In this document: piece by piece, positions 22,726 to 34,929 of the stretch
Layout: every line of letters begins with the position of its first letter
Numbering within the stretch: position 1 is the first letter of the stretch
Source of the DNA: Mya arenaria
Lineage: Eukaryota > Mollusca > Bivalvia > Myida > Myidae
Direction of reading: 5' to 3'
Assembly (NCBI RefSeq): GCF_026914265.1
Contig: NC_069133.1
Coordinates: 10,795,937-10,859,936, forward strand
Length of the DNA: 64,000 bases
Translations under genes and position numbers: made by a program
The notes under the pieces: model-generated
Seen by the model: only the letters and a program-made list of their open reading frames with translations
The model's database searches: none
What the model was told of the DNA's origin: nothing

Positions 22726-25700
22726 ATGAGGTAAGGTGCATTTTTGTTCTATGCTGTTCATAATTACATATATTATTGTCTAAACTATATAACCTAATTT
22801 TCCTAATTTCTTAATGCTTTAGATCAGTTAGTTTATCTTGAAACATGCAAATTGGGTGGGGGAAGACAAAAATGAAAACTTCTATGGATAAACCATATAC
22901 TCTGTGCAACATTTCTTGTATGCAATGTTTATCAAAGGTTTGTTGAGATTCTATTTGCATTCAAACAGAAAACCCTTTCGACTAGTTCCTAGGTGATCTG
23001 AGAGTATCGTTAATGCAATTAAAGTACCCGGACAGTGCTTGTACAGATGTAAGAAATAAGCTCAAATGAATTGCCCGGATTGTTTAATTTATTAAAGATG
23101 ATAAGAAATAAAGAAAAGGAACATTTGACTAAATAATAGAGAACTAGTACCTTATTCGACTTTTGTTATTGTCACGTAATTTTATATTCCATAAATTGCA
23201 TTAATAATGTTATGTATTAAAATACAAACACCAACACTAAGAAGTGATAACATGCTCATTTGCAATTAATTATATTTGGAAAAAGGAACTTGTCCCAATA
23301 TCTTATTCGAAAAAGGAATAAAGATTACGTATTGACTATATGAATAATATGGGCAATATAATAATTATTAATGACATTTTTGCTTATTCATAGTGTACGA
23401 TCCGTTGATCTCAAGATGCAGGTTGGCCTTGGGGTTGCTTAGGCATGGCCAGCAATTGACCAGGCGAAACACATTGTTGGCAGTGATGACTTTCCTAGCC
23501 ATGTTTTTTTTACTCACTGTTATTGGTAATGCAGAACCTACAGATATATGCAGTATATCGTTTGCCTTGCTAGCCAGTGTTGTCCTGGGGTGCTAGGGCT
23601 TGGGCAAGCAGGAGAATTGGTGGCGTGCACTACATCATCTCTGAGCGATGCATGTATTCATATATTAAAGAATGTGGCCATTTATGTATCTCCTATTGTA
23701 GTGTAGTGCTTGCCTTGCCGGAAAGTGTTGCCTTGATGGGCTGGGGTGTGACCGGCGATGGACATGACAGGGAACACGGTAGCGTGTACAACATCACCGA
23801 GCGATGCTTGTTTTCATTTAAGTATGTAGTCATTTAAGTATCTCTAATTGCAGTTCAGCGCTAGCCTTGCTGGCAAGTGTTGCCTTAATGGGCTGGGGTG
23901 TGACTGGCAATGGACATGACAGGGAACATGGTAGCGTTCACAACATAATCTCGGAGCGATGCTGCCCGAGTGATGAATGCTACCCCTCTCAGATGGACAT
24001 GGCCGCCCTCAACCATGATATGAACGGGCACCTGCTGTTGCCAAGCTACCCAGAGTACAGTAAACAGGCACATATGTACAATACCGTTGAACAGAGGTAA
24101 ACTGTTTATAATGCCCGTATATTTCTATAACAACGTTGAACAGAGGTAAACTGTTTATTATGTGTGTATATTTATAACACCGTTGAACAGAGGTTAACTG
24201 TTCATAATGCCCATATATCATGCACAAATGGACAGCACCGTTGAGCAGAGGTCATGTGTTTATAATGCCCATATATGTACGACGTCCGTTGAGAGATAAA
24301 CAGGTAATAATGCCCATGATGCCCATAGATCTGAAATAGGAAATATTAAACCTTTGAAATAAGAAATTTATAGTCACCGCCTTTGATTTCAGTTTAATAT
24401 TGCGTGTACTTAATCCAACCATTCCGATGCATGATTATAAACAATCGACATTGATATATTGTGTTCCCATATGCTTCAACAAAACAAAATCATGAATGAG
24501 TTGCGATTATTTTAATTACACTACTATTTTATTGGTACTTTCACATTTAAATAGTTCAACTTCATGTTTAATGCAAAACCGTCAAGCGAAGTGCCGAAAA
24601 TGTTAAGAAACGCAGCTCGAAACATGGTATTGCTTACAGACACGGGATATTTAGCATATTTATGTTTTGACCCCTTCTGGTAATATTTTAACAATCAATA
24701 ATTCTCCAGCTGACATTCGATAGGCTGCGATACTCAATTTGCAATTGTACGTGTACATTAGTTATGTTTAAACTCTTTAATTTTACAACGATTGTGAAAC
24801 AAGCTATTACAACCTTAAATTAATCACTCTCACTGACACGACGTAACGTGGGAGTGCGGTCTTGCGTTATGGGGGAATCCGGAGAACCCGGAGTACCCGG
24901 AGGAAATCCACCTGTACGGCTTATGGCGAAAACAAAACTCACCTTCGCGCAGGGTAAATTTCAGACATGTGGAATTTGCACTTGGCCTCCGGTATGCTGA
25001 TCCACCCTCGCATAAAGTTCTTTTCTGATTAGCGTTCGTGTTATACTAACCCATACCTGTTCCATGTAAGAGAGACATTTTACATGTATCCTGGTCCATA
25101 ATTCTCGAAACATCTAAAGTGCCTGATAACATTATTAAGCTGTGTTCATTATTCTTGTTTGGGTAAAAAATGTGTAATATTGACATTCTTACTACTAGTT
25201 TTTATTACGGGAGGCTATTTTTTATGATTATCACAATAAACTAAAAATATTTTTTGTAAAATCAAAATAAATTTAACATTTTGGTTAAAAATTATGAAAT
25301 AATCTACTTAAGCTACTAACGCTGAAGAACTTTCGAAAATTTGAATTTCTGCCTTTAAACGAGTGCAATGTACACGTGCCTGATAAGGCAGCACCTAAAA
25401 GGTAGTACACAAGTACTACCCGACAGCGCCACCACTAGACAAACAGAGCCACCACTTTCATAAATATGTGCATATTTCCGTTTTAAGAAGTGCTAATTGG
25501 TTTTGTTGTGTTCCGACGTAAGTAATATACGTAACAGTTATATTTGCGTGCACCAAAATGCTCTTACGGTGTGTGTAAGCATCGTAGTGAACAGATCTCA
25601 ATATATGCACAAGTCCGATTCGAGAGAAAGGCTCCAGTCACCACAGTTCGCATAATATTGAAACGAAATCGCAGCCAGCCTGCAGCCAAAGTGTTCTTAC

Positions 25701-28700
25701 GCGGTACCACATTCAGGGATTTTTGAAATATGTTCGTTTGATAAAATTATCAAATAAACTATAAATCATACTCACTTATGAACAGGTAAACTTAGGGCAC
25801 AGCTGCACCACGGAAGTGTCGACAGCTCATTTTCTTTGCACCACCGTTAAGTGGCGGAGCTGGCGTTTAGAGACCATGAAGTTGTGTCACAACCACTCTT
25901 TTATCTAACACCGTGTACGCTTTAAAAATACACTGAACATGTTAACTGGCATGCGTATTCATGTTCACAGGTACCCAAATTTGGTCGCCGTGGTAAAGAA
26001 CGCTGAGGACATCCAGAAAGCGGTGCAGTTCGCGCGGAAATACAACTTACACGTGACAGTGCGGAGCTCGGGTCATGACTATGTGGGCCGCTCCACATGG
26101 GAGGGAAGTTTCCTCATAAGCCTGTCTGAGATGAACGAGATGGAGATAGACTTGAGCACGGAGAGGAGCCCACATGGCACGGTTAAGGTGCAGACCGGGA
26201 TACAATGGCAGGAGATATACAAGAAGGTTAGAAACGTGCAGTTTTACCATGCATTAAGTTTGATAGCTAATACATGTAGAAACATGCAGTTTGAGCATGG
26301 AATATGTTTGGTTGTTATTGAATCGGGCAGTTTTGCTATGCAATAAATCTGGTAGATAAATGAACCACGCTGGTTTACAATGCAAAAAGTCTGGTGGTAA
26401 TTGAAGCATGCAGTTTTACTTTACAATAGCTTTGGTGGTTTACTGAGCCATGCAGATTTAAGATGCAAAGATTTTATTTGATAACCAAACTTGGAGTTTG
26501 GCCATGATATATCATTTGTGGTTATTGACATGCAATTTGCAGTTTTACCATACAATATGTTTGTAAGAAATTTGAACCGTGCAGTTTTACCATGCAATAT
26601 GTTTGGTGGACAATTTAAACATGCAGTTTTAACATGCAATATGTTTGGTGGACAATTTAAACATGCAGTTTTAACATGCAATATGTTTGGTGGACAATTT
26701 AAACATGCAGTGAACATGAAATATGTCTAGTAGTTTTGACATGCACTATGTTTGGTAGTTTTGATATATCATATGTTTGGTAGTTTTGACATGAAATATG
26801 TCTGATAGTTTTGACATGCCATATGGTTGGTAGTTTTGACATGCCATATGTTTGGTAGTTTTGACATGAAATATGTCTGATAGTTTTGACATGCCATACG
26901 GTTGGTAGTCTTGACATGCCATACGGTTGGTAGTTTTGGCATGCCATACGGTTGGTAGCTTTGACATGCCATACGGTTGGTAGTTTTGACATGCCATACG
27001 GTTGATAGTTTTGACATGCAATATGGTTGGTAGTGTTGACATGTCATACCGTTGGTAGTTTTGACATGTCATACGGTTGGTAGTTTTGACATGCCATACG
27101 GTTGGTAGTTTTGACATGCCATACGGTTGGTAGTTTAGACATGCCATACGGTTGGTAGTTTTGACATGCAATACGGTTGGTAGTTTAGACATGCCATACG
27201 GTTGGTAGTTTTGACATGCAATATGGTTGGTGGGCAATTGAACCACGCAGTTTTTTCCTGTAGTTTAACCATGCGATACGTTTGGTGAACTATTGAACCA
27301 TGCAGTTTTACCATGCAATTTGTTTGGTGGGCAACTAACAAGCACCTAACAGTGATCTAAATACGCAGTAAAATGTTAACCTATATGTCTATTCGTTTAT
27401 TTTCACATATTTCTCGTACATGTAAGATTAGAGGAATCGAACAAATAATAGACAGGTTTAATCAAATATCTTGTAAATTCATAATGGATGGTTTAATTAT
27501 GATTTTGATATTTAATATTGATTGTATAATTTGATGGAACAAGACTGTATCTGATACATATTATATATCAACTTGGGTGTGTTATTTAAGCTGTTTGTTA
27601 CTGCAAGTTCTCCCCAAACAAAACCCTATTCAACGGTATGTTTGATTTAAACCATGTGTATGTCCCTATGTCTAGCGTTGTGAATGTCCCCCATTTCTCG
27701 AATACTGCTGCCTCGTGGTAAGGAGATTCGAATCAAACACAGTCGTAAACCGTAAGGAGAATCGAATCAAACACAGCCTTGAGCCGTAAGGAGTCTCGAA
27801 TCAAACAAAGTCTTTAACCGTAAGGAGACTCGAGCCAAACAAAGCCTTTAACCATAAGTAGACTCGAGCCAAACAAAGTCTTTAACCATAAGGAGACTCG
27901 AGCCAAACAAAGCCTTTAACCATAAGGAGACTCGAGCCAAACAAAGTCTTTAACCATTAGGAGATTCGAATCAAACAAAGCCTTTAACCATAAGGAGACT
28001 CGAGCCAAACAAAGTCTTTAACCATAAGGAGATTCGTATCAAACAAAGCCTTTAACCATAAGGAGACTCGAGCCAAACAAAGTCTTTAACCATAAGGAGA
28101 TTCGAATCAAACAAAGCCTTTAACCGTAAGGAGACTCGAATCAAACAAAGCCGTGAACCGTAAAGAGACTCGAACCAAACAAAGCCTTGAACCGTAAGGA
28201 GACTCGAATCAAACACAGCCCTAAACCGTAAGGAGACTCGAATCAAACACAGTCGTAAACCGTAAGGAGACTCGAATCAAGTAGACTTAGATAATACACA
28301 GTTAGTCATGAACCGTTAGGATACTCGGATCAAACACAATGACTGGGTGCTTAACTGAGCTTGAACGTAAGGGGAAACATGTAAGAAAGTACGAAAAACA
28401 TGGTTCAGACTCTTTAGACAATGAACCATCAGAAGACATAGATCAGGCACGTTTTCACCCTGCTAAATACAACTGAAGAACGTTTTAGGAATTTGGATGA
28501 GATACAGTTGGTCGTGTACACAACTGAGAAAGATCGATGAATCGTTAGGGGACTTGGATCAGGCACAGTTGCCTTGAACCGTAAGGAAACATTTATCAGA
28601 CACAGTTGACCGTGAACTGTAAGGAGACTTTGAACCGACACAGTTGGCCATGTGCACAACCTACCCGGGGATTGAGGCCAGAACAGATGGGCATGCACTC

Positions 28701-31700
28701 TCAATATGCTTGTTTGTGTAAGAAAGAGACCATTGCTATGTTGGTCACAATAATGTTGTCTGTCAATGTTAGTTATTTTAAATGTGTTTCAGTTGAACGC
28801 GGTCAAGCGTGTGGTAGTTGGCGGCAGCGCACACACGGTGACCCCGGGAGGCTATACGCTTGGTGGTGGACACAGCCCCGTGTCCCGTTCCCTTGGATAC
28901 GCCGTCGACAACCTGCTAGAGGTTCAGGTAAGGAATGGTTAGGAAGATAGTGTGGACCGAGTGTCTTTGGTATACAGTTTTCTTACTGGACCTTTATCCT
29001 TAGCATAAGTATCATGTATCAAGTAACCTGACACTTGTAAGCAAAAACAATTGTCCAAGAACTAAAAAATGCAAAACAGCATGAACATCGACACAGTGAA
29101 GTTTTTAAACAGTACTAGTTCAATAATATTACCTCAGCTAGGTTTTCGTTGTACATAGGTGGTGCTTGCTGACGGTTCGATCGCCACTGCGACGGAGAAC
29201 AGGACGGTGATTGTCACCACGGAAGGCGATATCATGTATCACGAGAACGGAGACCTGTTCTGGGCACTTAAGGGCGGCGGTGGGGGCACATTTGGAATTG
29301 CCGTCTACTTTGTTTTCCGCCTGCACCCAATGCCGTCCCAGATGGTAGTTTTCAGTATGCCCGTTCCTATTGAAATAGACGTGTATGGGGTAAACTATTT
29401 CGAGGAGTTATTTGAAGTTGTTGAGCAGCTCTTAGAGAAATTGCCGCGTACATGGGGTGGCTACTGGTTGTCTACTAACTATCCGGGATCTTTCGAGGAC
29501 GGTGGCTCCAAAACCATGATCAATTACAAGGGATTGCTAACATTTTACTTTAACAAGTTTGCACCCTGGGATGGATCCGAGTATGAAGAATTAGAGCCCG
29601 CAGTCAGCTGGGCAAGAAGCAAGTGAGTTAGACAATCTAAGTTTGAGACTTATGTTAAAGATCAGAGACTGTGTTGATTGACATCGTCCCTTTTTATAGT
29701 GAAATTGTTAATTTACAGTCGAAACCCGTTGGCTCGAACTCGCTTGGCTCGAATTCCTCGTTGGCTCGAACTTGATAAAGAGGACCGATTTCTTTATACT
29801 TAAGGTTAACAATCCCGCTTGGTTCGAATTTTCCGACGCTCGAAGTATTTTCGCCGGTCCCTAGAAGTTCGAGCCAACGGGGTTCGACTGTATACGAATT
29901 CCTTTTGCTTTTTTCCCGGACTGACGAAAACTGATGCTTTAGTCTGATAGTCAATATAATTGCTCTTGATTCCGTTTCATGGGTAAAAAATGTACTGAAT
30001 TTATCATATCGAGAGGCAATGAGGAAGCTCTCCTAGCGGAAAATGAAAAAGCGACCTCTTGTGTGAGAGGCTTACACCTATACCACTAGATCATTCTTAC
30101 TCTGGTGGGGATCGAACCCACAACCTCTAGACAACTCTAATCATTGTAGGGATCGAAACCACAGAGTGTCTGACATTGCCTAGAGATGATCGTATTTTCC
30201 GAAAGGTTGATATTTTCATTTTGGGGTTTCCTATTTAAATTCGATGAATAAAAATTACGCGCCACAGACTATTGAATACTGGTGGATCTCCGCCAAAATA
30301 ACACCCGCAGCACACCGATAAAATTCGTAGTCAGAAATAATCATTCAATTCCGTAAAAAAATGACCTACTTTGATCATTGGTGATCTTCGTCACGTTAAT
30401 TAGCTCTACATTGAGGAATTATCCGAATAACTTCGTCATCATTTTACGACATATCTCAGTGTGTGTATACCACGTGATAAATTGCGTCATAAATGCTACG
30501 TCGGAAGGCAATATTTTGATTTAAAAAAAGACTTTAAACAAAGATAACTTCACTATTTCTTCCCCATTTTAAATGAAACATAGCGCAGTGTACGCTGCTC
30601 ACGGAGCCCCACCTTCGGTCTTTTACCAGAATTTGATCGAGAGTTTAGTTTCTTAAGACACTTCGACAAACCTTTTCACAATACGGCCGTCTGACGGAGC
30701 ACTGTCAAAACATTATTTTGGAAAACGGTTTGTCTAAGTGTTTGATGAAACTAATCACCTCATCAAATTTTGGTAATAAAACAAATGCGGGGCTCTTTAA
30801 GCGGCATAGACTGCCCTTTGTTTCATTTAAAATGGTGTTGTAAATGACAAGTTATTTGATTTAAGTCTTCATTTTAAGCAAATTTTTGCCTTCCGACGTA
30901 GCATGTATGACGTCATTTAACACGTGGTATACACACACTGTTTAAAGTGGAGCCCATCTTACTGTGACAAATTTTGCCATTATGTTGATGCAACATCTAT
31001 TGAACAAAATCTTCTTTTTTTAAAGAAGAAAAAAGTGAACAAACAATCTCAATTCACGTATCCCCTGATACTTTTATTTACTGTCATATCATACTTGAGT
31101 TTTTTCTGCCCTGGTAGAGCACACAATATATCCAAGTGTCTTTGTGTTTGAAATTGTCAGAAGAGGCTTTGAAATTCGTTATAGAAAGCTTAATTCCGGG
31201 AGCTTCCCTAGCGGTCCCCTGGTCCCCAGCAAAATTTCCAAATGCTTGGTCATTTAAAATACACTATCCTCATGAAGCCACAAAATGGAATAATCAATTT
31301 GCATTTTTTCTGTTCTTTAGAAACATTATAATAAAATTCTGCATTGATGGATCTATGACGAACCGACTGATCGTAGTTCCATCACGTCATAAATTTACAA
31401 TGTTTTTTCTTAACAGACAAGTACCTTTCACCTTCACAAACAAGACGGATTTCTGGGACTACGAGAAGGACTCGAAGGACCCGCCAATCGTGCGCACATA
31501 TATGGCGGGCACTTTGTTGCAGCCGGGACGGGTCGGGAAGGACTTCCGGACCTTCATTAGGGAGCAGCTGTTTGTGGGGCCGGCCAGGGATTTGTATATC
31601 GCTTGCACAGGAATTCTTCTGGGAGGTAAGCTGAACGGCGGCCTTAAGCTTGACGACACCAGGGACATATTACATTCATAAACAAATCATCATAAGCACA

Positions 31701-34700
31701 TACTCCGAATTTCACACCTTTATTGTTACCCGGGGTTCACTCTTAATTGATTAAATATAAATCAAACGCCACACCCTTCTGATAGGTCACTTAGGCAATC
31801 GCAGCGAGGTAACTGTGTCATATAATATCGGCTACATCCATCTTACAGGCAAAACCACGGAAGGCTCCTTAGAGGGCACACCCCTACATCCGGGCTATCG
31901 GACGTCAGTGACGTCATTGGCATGCGGACTCTTCCTTGGCGACGCCGGAAGCGGGGCCCCTCTCTTGAATCAGACGACCGGTAACAACGAACTAATCGAA
32001 TACTTCCAGACGTTTGCAAAAGGAATAAGAAAGTAAGACTTATTGAATGAACATGCCTTTTACCGGCCTTTTACCCACTGCATATATGACGTTAAATAGT
32101 TTTCTGCGACGTCGCGACCTATTGTCCTTACACTTGAAAATATTTTTAATATTATGGTGTGCCAATATATATAGTAGATGTTACGCTTCGTGAACGAAAA
32201 GTGTGCTCATAAGATTCAGATTTTCTTAAATTGTACATGCTAACTTTATACCTGTAATTACCCTCCAATATGATTCTTATATCAAAGTTTGCAAACTTAT
32301 GTACATGTCGTAAAATTTACGCTTCGTGAAGCAAGCGCACACGCATTACATTCAGATCTTCTTCCATCGAACAAGATCACTTTATACATGTGGGTTTGCA
32401 AAAACAAGACATGTACTTCCATGTGTATGTATACCTTCAGTGACATGGTCAAGTTGCAGTTGAGTGTAAAAGGCGTTTTCAAATGTTCACTTAAAGCTCG
32501 CATAAATCACTCAGCGACAATATATAACCCATAATTCACTCACCGGCGAATATCACACACATAAATCACTCAGCGGCAAATATCACACACATACATCACT
32601 CAACGGCAAATATCATACACATAAATCACTCACCGGCAAATATCACACATATAAATCACTCATCGGCAAATATCACACACATAAATCACACATAAATCAC
32701 TCACCGACAAACATCACACACATAAATCACTCGCCGGCAAATATCACACACATAAATCACTCACCGGCAAATAGCATACACATAAAACACTCGCCGACAA
32801 ATATCACACACATAAATCACTCGTCGGCAAATATGATACACATAAATCACTCGCCGACAAGCATCACACACATAAATTATTCACCGGCAAATATCACACA
32901 CATAAATCACTCACCGGCAAATATCATACACATAAATCACTCGCCGACAAATATCACACACATAAATCACTCGCCGGAAAATATCACACACATAAATCAC
33001 TCACCGGCAAATATCACACACATAAATCAGTCACCGGCAAATATCACACACATAAATCAGTCACCGGCAAATATCACACACATAAATCACTCGCCGACAA
33101 ATACCACATACATAAATCACTCACCGGAAAATATCACACACATAAATCAATCGCTGACAAATATCACACACATAAATCACTCACCGGCAAATATCATACA
33201 CATAAATCACTCGCCGACAAACATCACACACATAAATCATTCACCGGCAAATATCACACACATAAATCACTCGCCGACAAATACCACATACATAAATCAC
33301 TCACCGGAAAATATCACACACATAAATCAATCGCTGACAAATATCACACACATAAATCACTCACCGGCAAATATCATACACATAAATCACTCGCCGACAA
33401 ACATCACACACATAAATCATTCACCGACAAACATCACACACATAAATCATTCACCGGCAAATATCACACACATAAATCATTCACCTGCAAATATCACACA
33501 CATAAATCATTCACCTGCAAATATCACACACATAAATATATCACCGGCAAATATCACACACATAAATCACTCACCGGCAAATATCACACACATAAATCAC
33601 TCGCCGGCAAATATCACACACATAAATCAGTCACCGGCAAATATCACACACATAAATCACTCACCGGCAAATATCACACACATAAATATATCACCGGCAA
33701 ATATCACACACATAAATCACTCACCGGCAAATATCCCACACATAACTGGGCACTCGCCGACAAACATCAAACACATAAATCACTCGTCGACGAAATTACA
33801 CACATAAATCACTTACCGACAAATATCACACACATAAATATATCACCGGGAAATATCACACACATAAATCACTCACCGGCAAATATCACACACAAATCAC
33901 TCACCGGCACCATAAATCACTCACCGGCACCATAAATATCTCACCGGCAAATATCACACACCGCACACATAATTAGCTCGCTTTAATAACCCAAAAGGAA
34001 TAAGAAATTAAGACTAATTCGCTGTTACCCAACTGGTCCCGTATCATAAACGCAGTGATCTTCCGTGTCGTTACACTCGAAAATACTTCTAATGTCACTG
34101 TGTGCCAATTTACTCGACGTCACCCAGTAGAAGAGACGAATTTCCTTAAATCTTTTACGAACACTTTTTACTAGATAGTTGTGAAACGCGACTCTTAACG
34201 TGTTCCTGTGCGTGTAACTATACGTAAAACGTAAAAAGTTCCATTTAGTTTAAAAATAATTTTGCGAAATATTACTTCAATCTCAGGGCTAATTTTCGCT
34301 CAAATCACTTTACTCGGTTCATCCAACACATTATCATTCTAAACGTATACTATATACATGCATGGATGACGTCATGCACGGATGACGTCATGCACATAAA
34401 GTACCCATAGGCCATACACAATGGAGTTTGAACCCTGGCTAAAAAACGAGTAAACATCGTGTGCATCTTTTTCAACCACATGCCTTATTTTGCAGTTTCG
34501 GGAGCGGTATGTACTTGAACGAGCCGTGGAAAGATAACCCTTACTGGAAGGAGGACTTCTGGGGAACCGAGAACTACGAGCGTCTGTTGCTGATCAAGCG
34601 TCGTTACGACCGAGACAACTTCTTCACGTGTCATCACTGTGTCGGTTCTGACGTGATGGATGAACCGGCAACGCCCGTGGGACACGCGTTTACCTGCCTG

Positions 34701-34754
34701 TCATCGTGGAGTTTAGTTCTCGTCTCATATCTGGCGTCTCGTTTCCTATTTTGA
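22726..34754 (+). CDS. BBE-like FAD-linked oxidoreductase, secreted/GPI-type
   Basis: Eight exons: 22726-22730 (ATG AG only), 23854-24096, 25971-26226, 28793-28927, 29159-29622, 31417-31625, 31849-32032, 34496-34754 (584 aa). Exons 2-8 are firm; exon 1 is inferred because it joins in phase to give the signal peptide MSSALALLASVALMGWGVTG. Berberine-bridge-type enzymes use FAD to oxidise alcohols, sugars or alkaloids with O2 or another acceptor. Visible: the PCMH FAD-binding domain (84 to ~245) with VRSSGHDY (113-120; His118 is the expected covalent FAD His), GGYTLGGGHSPVSRSLGYA (187-205) and VVLADGSIATATE; a substrate domain; the C-terminal BBE module with YLNEPW, FWGTENYERLLLIKRRYD and CHHCVGSD. 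The second FAD-linking Cys of bicovalent BBEs is replaced (Ala181 by alignment), so linkage is probably single. The hydrophobic C-terminal tail suggests a GPI signal. Substrate unknown. Confidence 0.88.
23416..23853 (+). repeat. Tandem partial copies of FAD-gene exon 2 with acceptor
   Basis: Two ~150-bp copies (23554-23701 and 23702-23853) precede the real exon 2 at 23854. Each has an intron tail ending in a cag or tag acceptor, then about 90-100 nt of signal-peptide coding sequence (copy 2 reads VALMGWGVTGDGHDREHG, almost the same as exon 2). Both then lapse into intron-like sequence without the Cys-rich remainder of the exon. A more decayed copy may lie at 23416-23553. Each acceptor keeps the phase of exon 2, so each copy could splice to exon 1 but would end early. 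Confidence 0.8.
24082..24300 (+). repeat. Tandem copies of FAD-gene exon-2 donor region
   Basis: The exon-2 end accgttgaacagag and its donor gtaaactg are repeated about five times with ~50-bp spacing (24083, 24132, 24180, 24235, 24287), becoming more diverged downstream. The second copy retains a complete gtaaac donor. Using it would add 49 nt and a stop. Confidence 0.8.
26227..27330. repeat. Compound minisatellite, ~42-bp then 25-bp units, intron 3
   Basis: From the exon-3 donor to about 26715, diverged ~42-bp units (gcagttttaccatgcaatat, gtttggtggacaattt). From 26716 to 27230, about twenty 25-bp units (tagttttgacatgccatacg, gttgg). Then two ~42-bp copies again. The 25-bp unit looks like a shortened derivative of the 42-bp unit. 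Open frames on the minus strand here are repeat by-products. Confidence 0.9.
27715..28640. repeat. 34-bp minisatellite, FAD-gene intron 3
   Basis: About 25 copies of a 34-bp unit (ccataaggagactcgagcca, aacaaagtctttaa), alternating between agtctttaac and agcctttaac subtypes in places, which suggests a higher-order 68-bp period. The copies decay towards 28640. Confidence 0.9.
29716..29890. mobile_element. Palindromic TA-flanked MITE, FAD-gene intron 5
   Basis: A 175-bp element between TA dinucleotides (29714-29715 and 29891-29892). It begins cagtcgaaacccgttggctc and ends ttcgagccaacggggttcga ctg, so the ends form inverted repeats beginning CAGT. TA target and CAGT ends suggest a Tc1/mariner-superfamily (pogo-like) non-autonomous element. 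Confidence 0.8.
30020..30190 (-). repeat. tRNA-derived SINE-like fragment(s)
   Basis: On the minus strand a tRNA B-box-like gtgggttcgatccccacca (from 30120 downwards) and an A-box-like tagtggtataggtgtaagcc (about 30070-30090) are visible, but in an order that implies two overlapping partial copies. Not a functional tRNA gene. Confidence 0.4.
30457..30940. mobile_element. MITE with ~50-bp TIRs, FAD-gene intron 5
   Basis: A 484-bp element, better preserved than its relative at 12461-12899. It begins cagtgtgtgtataccacgtg and ends cacgtggtatacacacactg; the inverted repeats run about 50 bp, through gctacgtcggaaggcaa. No open frame of note. Confidence 0.88.
32540..33965. repeat. 30-bp minisatellite, FAD-gene intron 7
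   Basis: About 47 copies of a 30-bp unit (tcactcaccggcaaatatca, cacacataaa). The 324-codon open frame across it is an effect of the unit length. Blocks of several units are themselves repeated (compare 33061-33240 with 33241-33420), showing multi-unit duplication. Confidence 0.95.
33985..34120 (+). repeat. Second copy of the FAD-gene exon-7/intron-7 border
   Basis: ccaaaaggaataagaaattaagac at the array end matches the exon-7 end and donor at 32018-32041, and ttacactcgaaaatacttct then gtgtgccaattt matches about 32131-32170. The donor gt of the original has become tt here. The 30-bp array lies between the two copies. Confidence 0.7.
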
Positions 34755-34929
34755 ACACGGCGTGGCAAAGAACGTCATGCACGCAAGTTCTGTACACGAA
34801 TATGTCTCATGATATATCGTTTATCAAAATCTAATGCGTTAACATATCCACTACCCTCGCTATTTATCGCGCTGTTGAACATCAAAGCGGCATTTACCTT
34901 AACGTAAACTGATCATTACTATTTTTGTA

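Noticed and set aside
23393-23596. Separate small gene with a hydrophobic N terminus
   Set aside because: Best explained as a decayed tandem copy of FAD-gene exon 2 and its intron tail.
31136-31416. Upstream extension of FAD-gene exon 6 (open frame continues to 31136)
   Set aside because: The acceptor at 31411-31416 joins in phase with exon 5, and the extension has no similarity to the family.
32833-33807. 324-codon open frame of INHSPANITH-type repeats
   Set aside because: Lies wholly in a 30-bp minisatellite inside an intron of the FAD gene; unit length divisible by three.
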